Made by a program: the position numbers and the translations under genes
Part shown: in pieces, positions 1-12,400 of the stretch
How positions within the stretch are numbered: position 1 is the stretch's first letter
How the letters are laid out: each line of letters begins with the position of its first letter
Origin: Saxidomus purpurata
Taxonomy: Eukaryota > Mollusca > Bivalvia > Venerida > Veneridae
Direction: 5' to 3'
Assembly (NCBI GenBank): GCA_022818135.1
Contig: JAFMSR010000008.1
Span: 34,548,257 to 34,612,256 of the forward strand
DNA: 64,000 nucleotides
Notes under the pieces: generated by a model
The model's input: the letters and a program-made list of their open reading frames with translations, nothing else
The model's database searches: none
Told to the model about the DNA's origin: nothing

Positions 1-245
1 TTTATCAAAAACACAAGTAAGAAGTTTGAATTCACAGTGACCTAGATATACCTTTATACATATTCATATTTAATATTATACCTTCTGCTAGAATTTTGTG
101 TTGAATTTTTAGCTCACCTTAGTTTATTTGAGTTTGTGATGAACCCCATCTAACGATCGTGTTATCGTGTTATCCTGTACATGCATGTTGATGTTTTCAG
201 GTGAGTGATATAGGATCATGTTGACTCTCTTGTTTTTGTTTCTAG

Positions 246-2286
246 GATAGAAGAGGCAGTTATCCAGAACAAACATGCTTAGATGACTCTAGAATGATGT
301 TTATTTCTATCTTACCCTTAAATGAGATACTGATAGATTTCTTTGATAGGCTCAAGTCCTTGTCCTCAGGATATGCAAGGTATACTTTTATATCTTTATT
401 CAATTTCAGACAAGCTAGTAAGTTTTAAAAAATTATCTTGTTTGTCACTGAATATGTTTTTGACAGAAATCTGCCATATCAGGCAAAGTGCCTTAGTCTT
501 AGTTATACACAATGTATTATGGAAAACCTGGATATAGTGAAATTCAGGATATATATGATAATGCTATATAGATATAACATTCTCGGGATACAAGGAACAA
601 ACTTAAATGGTCCAAAGATGTTCTTGATATACAGAGTTGTTTGCTATATATGATATAAATACTTTCAGCATTTGATAGAAGCTGTTTTGTTTTCAGTTTT
701 GATTATGAAGATGCTGGTTTTGAAATTTCCGACTTAGTGAAGGTAAGTGTATAATCATGCTTATTTCACTTTTCACATGTTTGATAAAGTGTACTTTTGA
801 GGTTGTGTGTTTGGTTGAATCTGTGTACATTAACAGGATATAGAGCTTGTTGGTACATTTGCAGATTAAGTAATTGTCAAGCATCTGCAGTCATACTGAG
901 TTCGCATAGTATGAACTTGTATTTTTGCCTATCTAAGCCTGACATCAGAATGTTTATAATACACAATAACAACAAAATGAAGAATGTATGCTCCAACATA
1001 TTTGCCGTATAAATTGCTGAAAGTGATCACGTGCTAAAACAGCTGAATACTGTGTACAAGAAAAGCACAACACATGCAGGCAAGCAGAATAATTACACAA
1101 ACGCACACACATGCACAATATGAGACTCTGACACAGCAGTAGACAAAGACAATCAGTTTTTTTCCTGTTGCATCAGATATAAAAGGAACCGACCTCTCCA
1201 TAACAACAGCTCCCTACAACAAATAATTTCTGTGTTCCCAAGGGTGATCACTATTGAGAGGCTGCACTGTATATCTAGGTCTGTGATGTTTAGGAGTTAC
1301 TGAATTATTTAGTAGTATCACAGATATTGTTTATAACAACTGTGTATTTATCATTTCAGTTAGAATTTTTGTTGAATGGTAAAGAAGTTGAGGAGTTGAC
1401 TATGTTGGTCCATAAATCTCGTGCGCGTGTGATAGCCAAGACAGTATGTGAGAAACTGAAGGAGTATATTCCGAAACAGATGTTTTTGATCACTATACAG
1501 GGTGGTGTAGGAAGAACCATTCTGGCTAGGGAAGATATAAAACCTTACAAGAAAGATGTAACGGCAAAATGTGTAAGCTCATGTTCATATTGATCATTTC
1601 CAGAAATTTCACTAAGGGACTTGATCAGGTCTGTTAAGTTTTTGTTTTACGTGAAAATGTTGGAAGTTTTGAAGTGCTTCCAATACTATGGAAATAGTAT
1701 CAGACTCCTAACAAAGATGAAAAGAATATAGCTGAGACCCAAAATATCCATCTAATATTAAAATTATATGACTGTACTTGGTTACAGTGAGTTACTGAAA
1801 AGATAGAGAGGAATAGAAACAGTTGACACAGACCTTGATTTCAATCTGTGAAAACTTGTAGTATTGGATGATAAAGGGAGACAACTTTGTCCTGAATGGT
1901 CAGCACTGTGAAAGAATAATTCAGATAAACAACAAGAATAGAACTGGTAAATATGATTAACAAGAAAACATGTATATAATCACAACCTCTAAGTGACCAT
2001 GTAAGCTATGATATTCTGTTACAAACTGAATATCCCTGTGATAAAACTGTGTCATGTGAACAGATGTATGAATATACTATGTTAGGTGAAGCTGTTAGTC
2101 CCTTGCATATTTTTGCCAGGTTTATATAGGCTGGTACCTTACATGTTGTTATTATTCCAGTATGGTGGTGATGTCAGCAGAAAGACAAAGTTACTGAAGC
2201 AACAAGCAGATGGCAAGAAGAAAATGAGAATGATAGGAAATATTGAAATTCCAAGAGACGCTTTAATAAACATACTTACAAAATAA
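246..2286 (+). CDS. GUF1: GUF1/LepA-type mitochondrial elongation factor 4, C-terminal exons (5' part outside window)
   Basis: GTPase of the LepA/EF4 family, which acts on mitochondrial ribosomes (back-translocation or translation quality control). Visible coding exons: 246-379, 697-742, 1360-1572 and 2161-2286 (stop TAA), 172 residues in all, joined in frame. What is seen: the stretch [20 protein letters not shown] followed by [18 protein letters not shown] spans exons 1-2. Exon 3 has [10 protein letters not shown], then the basic block ending DVTAKC. Exon 4 has [20 protein letters not shown] and ends [18 protein letters not shown]. These are hallmark motifs of the LepA C-terminal domain, and the match to animal GUF1 is close throughout. 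The GTPase core and domains II-IV must lie upstream of base 1. Only the exact first base of the first visible exon (acceptor at 244-245) is uncertain. No AATAAA was noticed just after the stop. Confidence 0.93.
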
Positions 2287-2609
2287 CACATTTAATATGG
2301 AATTAGTGATAATATATTGAGTTCAGCATATTAAAATATTGAATTGTTTGGATAGTATTTACTGTTTTATCAGCTTTGTCTTACCCGAGCAGAATGTGCT
2401 CATCATGAGCTGATGGTTGGATATCTGTCATCCTTCATTCATTAGTATGTTAGCACTCTCAAAATTACTTTGCTTGATCGCTCTAAATGAAATTTGGGCA
2501 GAATAAACATTGTCACACAGGACCTTGAAGAAGAGATCAAACCAGTTTCTAATTGACAATTTTCCAAGATTGAACAAAATGTACAGTATTTTGGTCTTGT
2601 TAACATAAT

Positions 2610-2750
2610 TTAAGCCACATACATGTAACTTGAAGCCACATACCTTAAAACCACATACCTTAAGCCACATACCTTGAAACCACATACCTTAGGCTACATA
2701 CCTTAAAACCACATACCTTGAAACCACATACTTTGAAGCCACATACCTTA
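2610..2750. repeat. Minisatellite, 14-15-bp unit
   Basis: About nine head-to-tail copies of a unit close to accttgaaaccacat, with variants ending aagccacat or ggctacat. Confidence 0.85.
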
Positions 2751-3789
2751 AGGCGGTCTGCTATAATCGGTATATGTGATATAGACTACGGTCAATAACT
2801 AACGACATACCATGAAACACTATTACCTAACCAGAAGCTTTACATATGCCTTTTGTTTCATCTTGTATCTAGTACCTCCTTAAGTGGCATAGCTATTTCT
2901 TTGAAACTTAAAAGCTATTCTTACCATCATAAGCTAATTCTGAAGTTAAACGTGTTCAACTCAAACATGCATATGGCATTAGCTTGGTGTCTGTATCAGC
3001 TTACAATTGTGAGTACGTCAAATTTTTCAAAGCTATGGATGTGAAACTTTAAGTATTTATTGATCATTGTTCTGTGTAGTGCTTATGACATCAACTTTGA
3101 ATTTTTCATGTGTTATGACCCCAACCCACCTCTATATATGTATTCGTTAAGGCCACCTTAAACCTCTAGGTAAATGATTAAATCCTGCCACTGAAGTTAC
3201 TCTTGATGTGAAAATTAGCAGGTTCTTACAAAAGTTGGGGGTTTATTATTGGAACGATGACTAAGGTTAACTGCCTGACTGAATACTTTTGAAACAGGCA
3301 TTATGCCCCCACCCCGCATCAAAAATCATTAGGGCAATTATTATACCCCTCTGTCCTCAGAAATTTGGGCTATATAGTGCAAACAGGAGAGGACACTCTT
3401 TGAGACACGTGTTTGTTGAAGGGAAGTGTTGTTCTGGAGAAGTCAATTCCTCATAAAACTGAAGCAACAGGAAAGAAAGTTAGTGCCTTTTTAAGGAGGT
3501 TGTTGTTTAAGGGAGGTGTTGTTTGAAGATGTTGGGTTATATATTAGAGACATGCTTGTTGGTCAGTAGTCTAGTTTCATTTGCTTCCAGAGAGTTGTAA
3601 CTTGGATGGATTTTGGAATAATTTCAAAATAAGGTCTTTGGTAAATTCTATAGGCATGTTGTTACTTCTGATTCCTTGTAGGTTTTATGGTCAATACTGT
3701 AAAGTGTCCATCAGAAGATTTGTTAAACACTGTATAAAAGATTAAAATGACCTGTAGTCACAAGGCATTGTCTTGCTTCACATTTCATT

Positions 3790-4080
3790 GTCTCGTTATC
3801 ATACTGGATCGTCGAAACATTTTCTACCTGATCTATATGAAACTTGATTAGAATGTTTGTCTTTATGAAACATAGGTCATTTTTGAAACAAGATCACACA
3901 TGAAAATTGTTAAATTTCACCCAACTTGTCAGGGGAAAAATATCACATAGATTTTTTTTTTTTTTTTTTGATTAAAAAAAATCTGTTGACTAGGGTAAAA
4001 AATAGGTCACACAGTCGAATCCAAGAAAAACTTTAACATTCTCTCAAACATACGGCAGAAAAAGTGTCAAGCGTATATCA
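3790..4080. repeat. Dispersed repeat fragment ('agaatgtttgtct' family)
   Basis: Contains a tract close to 'gaaacttgattagaatgttt' followed by gtcttta and further on ggtcacacagtcgaat. The same wording recurs at about 6005-6130, 20440-20560 and 50395-50880. This points to an old interspersed family common in bivalve genomes rather than coding sequence. Confidence 0.55.
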
Positions 4081-4983
4081 GCAGGCAATCGATAAGTTTT
4101 GGGGATTAGGAGTTTACGGAAACAACTACGGTTCGGTAATATCCGTAAATAACGGTCAGGGTCATAAATCATTGATTATCGATTGTACTGGAATATTGCC
4201 TAAGGGAGATATTGAACTTGACGTTTAACGTACTTTGTGTCAAAATCTTATGTTTTAATTTTTATCATTTCTACCAGAAGATAAAGAAAATTCAGCATTA
4301 TCATTCACATTACTTGCAATTAATAATAATAATAATAATAGTAATGTTTTAACTAGTGAGCACTATTTCATTACTTCATTACAGTCACATCATCAGTCAT
4401 AAAAATAGTCACAGAATAATCCAAAAGCTACAAAATTCGTGAATTTTGACACAATAATGGAATGAGCTAGATTGCAATTGTATTTCATAATCCAAAACCC
4501 TTTACTACACGTGCGTAACGTTTGCTCGTGAGAATTGTTTAAAATTGTAGACCTGTTTTTTTTTAAAGAAAAGAAGAAAACGGCAAGTCTTTTGCAAAAG
4601 TATGGTGTGGTTTAGAAACGTAAATAGATGGGCCTACATGTCCCCGGTAAATAGTACGTGCAACTTGTTTTATTTTGCGATCTTAAATTCCTAATCAGTG
4701 TTTCTTGGTTTGATAAAGACTGACATTTGATTTCGGTAGTTTTTGATCTTTTGAAAAATAGAACAGTTTCCTTTCCAGAATATCAAATAGATTTTACATA
4801 CGCTTGATGTTGAATGCCTTAAAAAGTATGTGATTTTTCATCACATGGCTTGCAAATATAATTAACATTTTAGAGGAAATAAGGTTTTATTGTAGGAGAA
4901 AAGACTTTTCCATTTCTGCAGTAGAATACCTGTTACATTTTACAGATTTTGTCATTTAATACTCTGCATAAGATCAAACCTTG

Positions 4984-4987
<4 letters not shown>

Positions 4988-5029
<42 letters not shown>

Positions 5030-5043
5030 TTTTTTTTTTTTGG

Positions 5044-5081
<38 letters not shown>

Positions 5082-5092
5082 TTTTTTTTTTC
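4988..5092. repeat. Alternating poly-T/poly-A homopolymer block
   Basis: T27, A15, T12, GG, A35, then T-rich. The open frames here encode only Phe/Lys runs. May partly be a sequencing or assembly artefact. Confidence 0.8.
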
Positions 5093-6004
5093 TTTTTTAT
5101 TATAAAAAATAAAAACTCTATGTTGACACCTATAAAATGAAACCAATTTCAGGGGACCGAATTCTTGCCTTTCACTCGAGACAAAGAGAAATGTAAAACA
5201 AATATAAAAGTACCCGTGCAAATGTTTCGAAATAAAAATGCATGCATAGTGAAGCTTTTATGTGTTGCAAATTAACATCAAAAGCTAAATAAAATTATTG
5301 ATAATTATACTGAAAACTCGCTATAAAGACGATATCATGTATATCCGGTCACAAGGAAAGGTTTTGCCTTTTTATGAACAAAAAACTGAAGATTCTAACC
5401 CAGTTTGCATCTTAATGTAAAACAAAACCCAATATACAACGTTTTAAAGATCATGGTAAATGTTACGTAATGTCCGGCCATAAAACATTTTCGATGGCCT
5501 GATAGTATTAGATCAAACATTAGAAGTGTTCGGCCAGCATTACGGAAACAACCGAGGTCGGATATAAAAAAAAAATTTTTATATTTTTAAAAAAAAACTT
5601 TAAAAAAGACCATTCTCTTCTTTATTTATTTTTATAAAAAATGTATCACTTAAATGAAGAATGGTTGTTAAATAGATGTCTAAATGATGTTTAGGTAACA
5701 ATAAAATCAGGGTTATAGGTTATGAACAAATTGAAGATAAGCTGCAAAATTTTCAGTTAAAATTTGACATTTTGGGCGTTTTACTATATATTATATAGTA
5801 AAACGACGGGTCGAGTTTTTAAGTTAAAAAAAGACCAAACAAATAAAGTCTCAGAAAAATAAAAACATATTCATTAAAAAGGGGAAATGTTATATTTTAT
5901 CATCCCGTTTGTGATTTCAAAATATTTTTATTAGTTAAAATGTTATCGCGAGTTAACGACAGCGCTCCTATATAAACCTATAGTAAATTTGTGGCGTGTA
6001 TTGG

Positions 6005-6130
6005 CCCTGGCTGTGACACTTTTTCTGCCACATGGGCCATTTATGATCCAATCATTATGAAAATTGGTCAGAATGTTTGTCTTGATAATTTGAAGGTCAA
6101 CTTCGAATCTGGGCTTAAGATATTCTAACA
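6005..6130. repeat. Dispersed repeat fragment ('agaatgtttgtct' family)
   Basis: Contains atccaatcattatgaaaatt and ggtcagaatgtttgtcttga, matching the phrase structure of the copies at about 3790-4080 and 50395-50880. Confidence 0.55.
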
Positions 6131-7689
6131 GAGTGTGATCTCCGTAAATAATATGCTCATGAACTATACATCCAAATCGAATTGCTATACGTTCAATATT
6201 TAATGATCAAATGAGACGGGTGCATTAAGGACATTACATACGCTGTTTCCGAAAGTCTCTTGCAAAATATTCTTATACAAGTATTACGTTTGGTATCATT
6301 TCTGGCAAAAATATTTTTCCAAATGTTAGTATTCAAATGTATTTGCTTTATTGGAAGGCAATTCTATACACACTATCTTTTTGTTCATCAAGAGGTTCAG
6401 CGATTATACCTGACTTCCTTTTTAGCTTGACTATTCGTAGAAAAAGGAGGCTATTGCAATCGCCATGTCGTCTGCGTTGTTAAAAGTTTTTTTATAAATG
6501 CTAATATCTTCCGAAATCGTTGGGTCAAACTCACATTTGACAAACTTATGCCCCTTTTGGCTATTAGATTTGTCCAGATAACTTAAAGTTAGCTATAATT
6601 TTGCCATTTCTTAATATTTCTTCATCAAATTTTCAAATTATATCGCTTATGACAACATGGTCATGATTTACCCTCTCTACCTCTTCTTCCAACCCACAGG
6701 TACTTGACACATACACCAAAAGTATGTGTCAAATACCTGTGCCCCCACCTTATCCCTACCCCCACCAGATCCACTCAAAATAATCTTGATTTTTTTATTA
6801 GTTCGTCCTTAATTCTTTCACTATTGCAAAATATACTCCACCCCAATTTATTACATAAGTTTGACAATAACACCATATACCTATTCTTAGACAAATCCCA
6901 TTTGACTGAGAAGCCCGTGCTGTCATGAGACAGCTCTTGATTTTCTTTTCATTGACTTACTGCGAAAATAATCGCACATCACATTCAGCGACAGTATGTA
7001 ATTCGTTATATAGAAATGAGATTAAAAGTTACAAATGTTCTTTTTTGCATTAATTATTTGACGTTTTGCATTTTTGTAACATCTAAAGAAACTATTGTTT
7101 GCTTAGCGAGGTTTAACTGCCAACCTTTAGGCAAACAAATATATGTGTTTCTGGTCACCCTACCGTTCTTAACTTTTTACCACAGACCTCAAACTTTTGT
7201 GTGTGTGAGGAAATGATCTAAAAGAACAATGATCAAGTGTTTCAGAGTAAAAAATAAACTGCCGACCAACCTTTTATCATTGTGAGAATAGAGACAGAAA
7301 CACGTGGGGTTTTGCTGATGTGATAAAAAGTCTGTATTTTCAGAACATTTATTCCACACAACGTTTCTTTTTTTGTTAGATCTTTCAAAGTAGATAACTG
7401 ACTGCAAATATATATACATGTACATGTAATGCGCTATTTCTCATAATCTGATTACACATGTTCCAGTTATTAGATCGAAATGAAGACCACCAATCGTTTT
7501 CACGCTGTATTGTAGCGTTTCCTTGTTATATGTACAGTATTCCTACACCACACTTACCACAATGAACTGGATGGTCGATATTATATTGGCAGCCTTATAT
7601 AAATGCAAAGTATCAGCATAAGTTTGTTTTAGTTTATGTTCTGTTATAATTGCAATTTTACATGTTGTATGCTCTAATTAGTTCTTTTC

Positions 7690-7775
7690 CTGACCCCTGT
7701 AAGATAACGCATCTATGTACATGCGGGTGCGCGTCTGTGCTCTGCTGTACTTGAAGACGATTCCCCACCAAATTA
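7690..7775. repeat. Direct repeat, copy 1
   Basis: Shares ctgacccctgtaagataacg, tacatgcg, gcgcgtct and tgctctgctgtacttgaaga in the same order and orientation with 8650-8735. Possible terminal repeat of a non-autonomous element of about 1.05 kb. Confidence 0.6.
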
Positions 7776-8649
7776 TATTGAAATTATTATTTCGCTAGGA
7801 TCCTGAAATTCGAGTAGGGAAGCTATTAATTTAAAAGGTAACTTTAGGAGAGGATATATTGATTAATTCGTAGCCATTTTAATTGAGTTAAAGTACAAAT
7901 ATCCAAATATCAGCGGTAATCACAGCTCGATAACATTTTACATATATTTATTGCATCTTATTACAAAAGCTAACAAAGGTTTTATTTATACTGCGCGTTT
8001 AACAAGTACTTTCGACTAATATTTTATTCCAGCACATGCGTGAATAATTTTCATTTTTGCTGAGCTTGAAAAATATGAGGCCCGACCAGCGTTAGGTATT
8101 GATACAAATAAATTCACTTTCCGTCGCAACACTGGGATGCATGACCACTTGAATGTTATAAGGCGGTAAATGTTAAGTTAAAATGCGATGATATTTTTCT
8201 TATATGCTTTGAGGGTCAAAATAAATGTATGTCTTGTGTCATTTTCAAATGATTGTTAGGTTATATGTCTGTGCTTTCTAATAAGTGTTTTAGAATCAAA
8301 AAGTCGTTTAACGTCGTGGATTTAAACTTATTGCAACATTTAACGTTGCAGGGTGGTATTGGTTCCCATCCCCGGCTGAATTGACGATGATACCACACAC
8401 ATTGTTTGTTTTTGCCGTGTGTATGGGTGCTGGGTGTGAGGAGTCTACTGACTGCATTATACAAGGCAATGGGAGAGACAATACATGACTGCATGATTGT
8501 CCATTGTTTGCTGCATTATACATGAATCGGATCCCTGTAATTATTATTAGAAAACTTAATCTGGCTTTTGGAAAACCAGCATCTTGACCCTTTAAGACGA
8601 AAACCTGCTCATGCTTAGTCGTCCGGCATTAATTGACCAGAATATATTT

Positions 8650-8735
8650 CTGACCCCTTTAAAATAACGCATGTATAAACATGCGTGCGCGCGTCTATGC
8701 TCTGCTGTACTTGAAGATGATTCCCAGCCAAAAAG
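8650..8735. repeat. Direct repeat, copy 2
   Basis: Second copy of the 7690-7775 sequence, same orientation, about 960 bp downstream. The DNA between the copies has no convincing coding content. Confidence 0.6.
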
Positions 8736-9406
8736 TAGCAAAAAAAACCTCGGAAATTACGGGTTAATTCAGTTCATATTTTAATGCGTATCAGTGTCTG
8801 TGATTGTATCTCAGTTAATATGCTTAAATATTTCTTTCCATAGTTTCAGTGTACTAAATCACCATAAGCTAAATTTGTAACATGATAAGAAGTAATGTTA
8901 CCATGTAAAAGAATGAAATACTACAGCACCTCACTTAAACCAAACAAGTTTTCTATTGTTAATCATGGCAATGTAACGCACAAGTTGAAAACAAAAAGGT
9001 TTCATTGTTTTTACTCTGTTTGGTTTCTATGGGGGTAAAACACAGCGGACCACGTATACAGCTTTACAAATTTGTAATCAGAAACTCCTTTTTCGATTCG
9101 TTTAGGACACACGTAACTTGAATAGCGCACCTTTCATAACGTTTAACGAACAATAATTTATGCTTTACATCGGGCTTACAAAAGAATAATTTTTTCTTAC
9201 TGTCTTTTGAATGTTTGTCTACGCATCCTTTCAATTGAACATAATAGCAACTGTAAAAATTACCATGAAATCGCGGGCAAAGCTTTAAGTGAATCAATAT
9301 TAAAAACTTTCTTTTAATAGTTTCATGTGCTTTGTATATCTATTTAAATTTTATCCTGTTTTATTTTCTTCGTTATGACGGAATTTAATCAAGAAGTGAG
9401 ATTAAT

Positions 9407-9464
9407 ATGAGGAATAGATGTAACGCCGTATATCTTTCTCTTTTTGTGATTTTCCATTCCTTTG
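9407..9464 (+). CDS. Gene A exon 1, signal-peptide exon
   Basis: ATG at 9407 opens MRNRCNAVYLSLFVIFHSF and the exon stops at a consensus gtaagt donor in phase 1. The length (58 nt) and phase are identical to the signal-peptide exon of gene C (45041-45098). It joins exon 2 as G|CC (Ala). It was recognised by this paralogue comparison, because the nearest downstream exon is 5.2 kb away. Confidence 0.75.
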
Positions 9465-12400
9465 GTAAGTAGTTATTCTTTATATTTTATTAATATTCAT
9501 CAGGCAAGAGGTGGCACAAAACATCAAAGGTGAATACATTAACTGTTTCATTTATGTATTTAGGATTCACATTAAAATTCTGCTGAGTTAAGTTACAAAT
9601 TTTGGGGTGGAAGGTGCTGCGATATTTTTTTTGCCCCAAAAAGGTTAAATATTTGGGAAAACATACTAGTATTAGACCAATTTTTTGCTTTCTCAGAGAG
9701 TATTCGGAAAAAGTCGGCAAGCAATTAAAGCTTTGTTCAGAAAAAATTTTTCATTTGTAAAAGAAAGTTTGGCTTGATTTCAAGCAAATTTAAAAGTCGA
9801 GTCATCCTTATGTTTGATGGAATGAATGAATTTAATGAAAATCACGTCCTGGTAAAAATCATGCACTTACTGCCCAAAATAATTAATAATCCAACAATTA
9901 GCCGCATAAGTTAGTGCGTGTAATGGTAATACCGAGAGTTTTCAGTGAATGAAGTCATAATAATATTCAGATGTCTAAATATACTTTTAAGTGTCAGTGG
10001 CTTATTCTGAATACCGGGAACAGTCAGTGGCTGCAAACATGCCCAGATGTCTAAATACCGAGAACGGTCAGTTGCTGCAAACATGCCCGGATGTCTAAAT
10101 ACCGGGAACAGTCAGTGGGATGTCAAAATACCGGAAACAGTCAGTGGCTGCAAACATGCCCGGATGTCTATCAGTGGCTGCAAACATGCCCGGATGTGAA
10201 AATACCGGGAACTGTCAGTGGCTGCAAACATGCCCGGATGTCTAAATACGGGGAACTGTCAGTGGCTGCAAACATGCCCGGATGTCAAAATACCGGAAAC
10301 AGTCAGTGGCTGCAAACATGCCCGGATGTCTAAATACCGGGAACAGTCAGTGGCTGCAAACAAGCCCGGATGTCTAAATACCGGGAACAGTCAGTGGCTG
10401 CAAACAAGCCCGGATGTCTAAATACCGGGAACAGTCAGTGGCGGAAAACATGCCCAGATGTCTAAATACGGGGAACAGTCAGTGGCGGAAAACATGCCCG
10501 GATGTCTAAATACCGAGAACAGTCAGTGGCTGCAAACATGCCCGGATGTCTAAATACCGGGAACTGTCAGTGGCTGCAAACATGCCCGGATGTCTAAATA
10601 CCGGGAACTGTCAGTGGCTGCAAACATGCCCGAATGTGTAAATACCGGGAACTGTCAGTGGCTGCAAACATGCCCGGATGTGTAAGTACCGGGAACAGTC
10701 AGTGGCTGCAAACATGCCCAGATGTCTAAATACGGGGAACAGTCAGTGGCTGCAAACATGCCCGGATGTCTAAATACCGGGAACGGTCAGTTGCTGCAAA
10801 CATGCCCGGATGTCTAATCGGGTCGGGTGAAACAGCCCGGATGTCTAAAACCGGGAACAGTCAGTGGCGGAAAACAGCCCGTGTCTAAATACGGGGAACA
10901 GTCAGTGGCGGAAAACATGCCCGGATGTCTAAATACCGGGAACTGTCAGTGGCTGCAAACATGCCCGGATGTCTAAATACCGGGAACAGTCAGTGGCGGA
11001 AAACATGCCCGGATGTGTAAATTCCGGGAACACCCAGTGGCCGAGAATATGCCCAGATGCCTGTGTATCGGGAACATTAAAAAAGATGCCTGAATACCGG
11101 GAACTCGTAATCACTGCAAACATGCCCGGATGGTTAAATACCTATGGCTGGAATTATGTATTGTTGTCTGATTACGGAAACATTTCAGTGACTGAAAACT
11201 TATTCGGATGTCTGAGAGAATATCGGAAGTTTTCAGTCGAATGCATATCCGAATAGATTTTAGTTGTTAAACACTTTCCCTGGTCCTCAGTATACGTAGT
11301 TTTATTTGTAAACCGTTTTTAAACCAAATGTCCCTGCAAACTTGACCTTTGACATGATGATTTTAAAATAAAAAGGAATGAAAGAAACTACACTTTTTTG
11401 TATAATCCTTGCAAGTTGCGTGAAAACCTTGCGTAAAAGAGAAAGGCGACCATTGATCGTGACCCCAATGTCAATAAGAATCGTCGACTCTTCACAAGTT
11501 TTACACCTAGCCACTCAGAGCATTTTATGTTATTGAGCTAGAAAGGCTTTTAAATTTAAAGTCACTGTGACCTTTACCTTTGTTAAAGTGACCTTGAAAT
11601 TAGTAAGGTTCATCTACTGTCAATGGCCAATATCCCTAACACATTTGAAATCTGTGCTCGATATCTAAGCCTTCACAAAATATTTAGTGGAACATGTTTT
11701 TTAATACAAGGTCACTGTGACCTTGACCTTTGACACAGTGACCAAAAAGTATATAGGGTATGTCTACTGTCAATTAGCCAAGTCCGTATCAAGTTAGACA
11801 CCTTTTGGTCAAATACTTCTCAAGGAACTGAGCTGAAACCTTTTTAAATGCGCATTTATTGCGTCCTTGACCTTTTGATCCAGTGACCTCAAACTGTACA
11901 GGGTTCATTTACTGTCCATGAACAATGTCAGTTTCACGTTAGGCACTCCTATGTCAAAGATTTCTCAAGTTATTAAGCAGAAAGCATTTTTAAGTACAAA
12001 ATAAATGTGACCTTGACCTTTTAACCAGTGACCTCAAAACGTATAGTGCTCTTATAATGTCCATGTTTAATGTACCTATCAAGTTTGACACCTTTGGGCC
12101 AAGATCTCCTCATGCTATTAATCCGAAACCTTTTTTATATGCTAGGTCACTGTGTCCTCAAATGATTAGGACTCATCTACTAACTATGACTAATATCCCT
12201 ACCACGTTTGAGACCTTCACAAGTTATTGAGCGGAAACCAAAGATCTACCGACCAACGGACCGACCGACCAACTCACTGCTGCAAAACAATTTACTCCCA
12301 CTAGTCTTTTCCGTGAACACGGTCATTCGAAAGATCTTGTTCTTGCACGTAGTAAGTCTCGAGATCGATTAACGGAGTTGTAAGAACGAGTTTCGCAATC

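Larger units (their letters stand above)
2287..9406. other. Intergenic region between GUF1 and gene A, repeats only
   Basis: No coding exon could be supported. It holds a 14-15-bp minisatellite (2610-2750), an AAT microsatellite (about 4320-4341), a low-complexity homopolymer block (4988-5092), fragments of the bivalve-type 'cagaatgtttgtct' dispersed repeat (about 3790-4080 and 6000-6130), and a direct repeat pair at 7690-7775 and 8650-8735. The short open frames here lack splice-site or domain support. Confidence 0.6.

Noticed and set aside
4949..5221. Poly-Phe/poly-Lys open frames on both strands
   Set aside because: Homopolymer translation only.
10091..11256. Several open frames of 67-95 codons across the 44-bp array
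   Set aside because: They are the repeat read in different frames; no splice sites, domain or conservation support.
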